From: an uncultured Coprococcus sp.
GTDB taxonomy: Bacteria; Bacillota; Clostridia; Lachnospirales; Lachnospiraceae
Direction of reading: 5' to 3'
DNA: 7,977 bases
Assembly: GCA_900548315.1 (NCBI GenBank)
Contig: URJU01000098.1
Span: 1 to 7,977 of the forward strand
Under the pieces are notes generated by a model. It was not told the DNA's origin. It did no database searches and saw nothing but the letters and a program-made list of their open reading frames with translations. The stretch's first letter is position 1; every line of letters begins with the position of its first letter. A program made the translations under genes and the position numbers. Positions 6,909-7,977 of this stretch are shown here, piece by piece.

Positions 6909-6911
6909 ATC

Positions 6912-7505
6912 CTATCTCTCCTTTACAAACATTCTCTTGATACCGTTCACACTGGCCTTGCACACCTTGAATATGCCCACTGTAACAGGTTTTACCGACA
7001 CAATGAAAAGTATTGCTATCCCTGTACCGATAAGCGCTACTCCAAGCATGAGAAAAGCTGCATATGGGCAATGGGCTATGAACAGTGGGATTACACTCAC
7101 TATTCCGCATATTCCTGCCACTACAAAACTGAGCACGACCACATAAAACGACACAAGCAGTGTAAATGCTACTATCCAAAGTGTTAATAAAAGCACCGCT
7201 GCGGTTATGAGAAGTGGTATCCATACCGGCGATCCGAGAATTATAAGGATAACCTCCCAAGCTTTAAGCTCATGCTTTGGCTTTATCTTCTCTTTGACGA
7301 TCTTTGCAAGAGGCATCTCCGAGAGTATCTGTTCTACCGCATCATCCGGTGACACCATATCTGCGACAGCATCATCCTCGGAAAGTCCATCCTCGATCCT
7401 ATCATCGATCATCTCACTATAATAATCTGTAAATCTTTCTATATCCTCAGCCGGCATGGCCTTGATCTTCTCCCTTATGGCCGTCAGATATTCCTGCTTA
7501 TTCAT
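6912..7505 (-). CDS. DUF1700-family membrane protein
   Basis: A 197-residue protein. Residues 1-70 are a soluble, acidic helical region (MNKQEYLTAIREKI, then YYSEMIDDRIEDGLSEDDAVADM) of the kind found N-terminal in DUF1700 proteins, sometimes called a HAAS-type signalling domain. Residues about 84-170 contain three to four hydrophobic segments, and a basic tail (VCKASVNGIKRMFVKER) ends the protein. I chose ATG 7505 rather than the in-frame ATG at 7514: AAGGAGG directly abuts the 7514 ATG with no spacer but sits 9 nt before 7505, and MNKQEYL is the family-typical start. This start overlaps the PadR gene stop by 8 bp, giving translational coupling. In this operon type the DUF1700 protein is thought to link membrane state to the PadR regulator; that link is inference here. 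Confidence 0.9.
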   Translation of the reverse strand: MNKQEYLTAIREKIKAMPAEDIERFTDYYSEMIDDRIEDGLSEDDAVADMVSPDDAVEQILSEMPLAKIVKEKIKPKHELKAWEVILIILGSPVWIPLLITAAVLLLTLWIVAFTLLVSFYVVVLSFVVAGICGIVSVIPLFIAHCPYAAFLMLGVALIGTGIAILFIVSVKPVTVGIFKVCKASVNGIKRMFVKER

Positions 7506-7818
7506 CTGTTTCATCCTCCTTCACTATGAACTGATATATAGATTCCAATTCCTTCCACTCTTCTTTGAACTCTTCTATCCTCGCCCTTCCGACATCTGTT
7601 ATATGGTAATACTTTCTTAGTCTGCCATTGTGCTCCACAGAATACACATTCAGGAAAGCGCCAGCTTCAAGTCTCCTGAGTATGGGATAAAGTGTTGATT
7701 CAGATATGGTCACATATGGTTTCATATCTTTGATGATCTGGTATCCATATGAATCCTCGTCCTTTATGGCTGCCAGCACACATACATCCAACATTCCTCT
7801 TTTTAATTGTGTGTCCAT
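7498..7818 (-). CDS. PadR-family transcriptional regulator
   Basis: A 106-residue winged-helix protein. QLKRGMLDVCVLAAI (4-18) begins helix 1, DSYGYQIIKDM (22-32) is the PadR signature, and SESTLYPILRRLEAG (39-53) is the recognition helix. The wing is formed by GRLRKYYHITDVG (65-77). The C-terminal helix (about 78-103) would mediate dimerisation and is short, as in the small PadR-s2 type. ATG 7818 has AGGAGG 7 nt upstream. It is the first gene of the PadR–DUF1700–DUF4097 operon, and a perfect inverted repeat lies over its promoter, so it probably represses its own operon. The signal that relieves repression is unknown. Confidence 0.95.
   Translation of the reverse strand: MDTQLKRGMLDVCVLAAIKDEDSYGYQIIKDMKPYVTISESTLYPILRRLEAGAFLNVYSVEHNGRLRKYYHITDVGRARIEEFKEEWKELESIYQFIVKEDETDE
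7515..7521 (-). promoter_or_regulatory. Ribosome binding site that decides the DUF1700 start
   Basis: AAGGAGG on the minus strand is immediately followed by ATG (7514) and then, after 9 nt, by a second in-frame ATG (7505). Only the second has workable spacing. The site lies within the last codons of the PadR gene. Confidence 0.85.
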
Positions 7819-7839
7819 CGCTATACCTCCTAACGTGGT

Positions 7840-7860
7840 ATACTATACATCGCATAGTAT
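7840..7860. promoter_or_regulatory. Probable PadR operator, ATACTAT-N7-ATAGTAT
   Basis: A perfect inverted repeat with 7-bp arms (7840-7846 and 7854-7860) and a 7-bp spacer covers the -10 hexamer and part of the promoter spacer. A dimeric PadR protein bound here would block RNA polymerase. Its position directly before the PadR gene supports autorepression. The site assignment is inferred from position and symmetry. Confidence 0.75.
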
Positions 7861-7870
7861 TATGTGTCAA
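7842..7870 (-). promoter_or_regulatory. Sigma-A promoter of the PadR operon
   Basis: TTGACA (7870-7865, perfect -35) and TATAGT (7847-7842, 5 of 6 matches to the -10 consensus) are spaced by 17 nt on the minus strand. Transcription should begin near 7835, leaving a leader of about 17 nt before the PadR ATG at 7818. This is the best promoter in the window. Confidence 0.88.
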
Positions 7871-7897
7871 GCGGTATTTTCTATAATATCTCCACTT

Positions 7898-7938
7898 CGA
7901 CAAGGGGTCAGGTACCTCAGTCCCCACGACAAGGGGTC
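7898..7938. repeat. Direct repeat CGACAAGGGGTC flanking an imperfect palindrome
   Basis: CGACAAGGGGTC occurs at 7898-7909 and again at 7927-7938. Between them, GGGGTC (7904-7909), the palindrome AGGTACCT (7909-7916 region) and GTCCCC (7920-7925) can fold into an imperfect hairpin. GGGGnC…AGGTACCT…GnCCCC elements of this style resemble dispersed REP-like palindromes of Clostridia. The second copy stops exactly where the sequencing adapter begins, so the right boundary is not natural. No gene is seen from 7819 to the window end. Confidence 0.6.
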
Positions 7939-7977
7939 CTGTCTCTTATACACATCTGACGCTGCCGACGATAAGGC
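7939..7977. other. Nextera (Tn5) sequencing adapter left at the contig end
   Basis: Positions 7939-7957 read CTGTCTCTTATACACATCT, the reverse complement of the Tn5 19-bp mosaic end. Positions 7958-7971 read GACGCTGCCGACGA, the reverse complement of the Nextera read-1 transposase oligo tail. The last six bases, TAAGGC, sit where an i5 index would begin; from memory they fit the reverse complement of S521 (GAGCCTTA). This is artificial sequence carried over from library preparation and should be trimmed, not annotated as biology. Confidence 0.98.

Noticed and set aside
7505..7514. Upstream ATG at 7514 as the DUF1700 start (200 residues)
   Set aside because: The AAGGAGG site directly touches this ATG with no spacer; the ATG at 7505 has 9-nt spacing and the family-typical MNKQEYL start.
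7939..7957. Natural Tn5/IS50 mosaic end suggesting a mobile element
   Set aside because: The adjoining GACGCTGCCGACGA is Illumina oligo sequence, so this is library adapter, not a genomic transposon end.

Overview
The window looks like the end of a draft contig from a Gram-positive Firmicute, most likely a Lachnospiraceae-type gut Clostridium. I infer this from moderate GC, strong AGGAGG-type ribosome binding sites, the PadR–DUF1700–DUF4097 operon, and the family make-up; no 16S rRNA or other taxonomic marker is present. Every supported gene lies on the minus strand, so transcription runs from high to low coordinates. The right end is not natural DNA: positions 7939-7977 are a Nextera (Tn5) sequencing adapter plus the start of what looks like an index.

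Right part (about 7898-5955). A short palindromic/direct-repeat element sits next to the adapter. Then comes a clear promoter (TTGACA-17-TATAGT) overlapped by a perfect ATACTAT-N7-ATAGTAT operator. It drives a tight three-gene operon: a PadR-family repressor, a DUF1700 membrane protein and a DUF4097 beta-solenoid protein. This is a recognised type of cell-envelope sensing/regulatory module that is probably autoregulated by PadR. A moderate hairpin terminator follows it.

Left part (about 5831-1). A weaker promoter precedes a second, closely spaced gene string: a PrsW-family intramembrane protease with a long Gly/Tyr/Gln repeat tail; dihydroorotase (pyrC); acylphosphatase (acyP); a divergent CobW-like G3E GTPase with a GTG start; a 619-residue membrane protein with a cytoplasmic coiled coil and a probable extracytoplasmic beta-propeller; and the first 36 codons of a Pro/Gly-rich repeat protein cut by the window edge. 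Gaps between these genes are 5 to about 70 bp and show no terminator, so co-transcription is likely.

Functionally the string mixes housekeeping enzymes (pyrimidine synthesis, acyl-phosphate hydrolysis) with envelope proteins. The points most worth a second look are the exact 39-bp, 13-residue repeat array on the protease, in which one residue is freely variable; the GTPase lacking both the canonical CxCC and NKxD motifs; and the unassigned coiled-coil/membrane/propeller protein. No RNA gene, CRISPR array, insertion sequence or phage gene was found.
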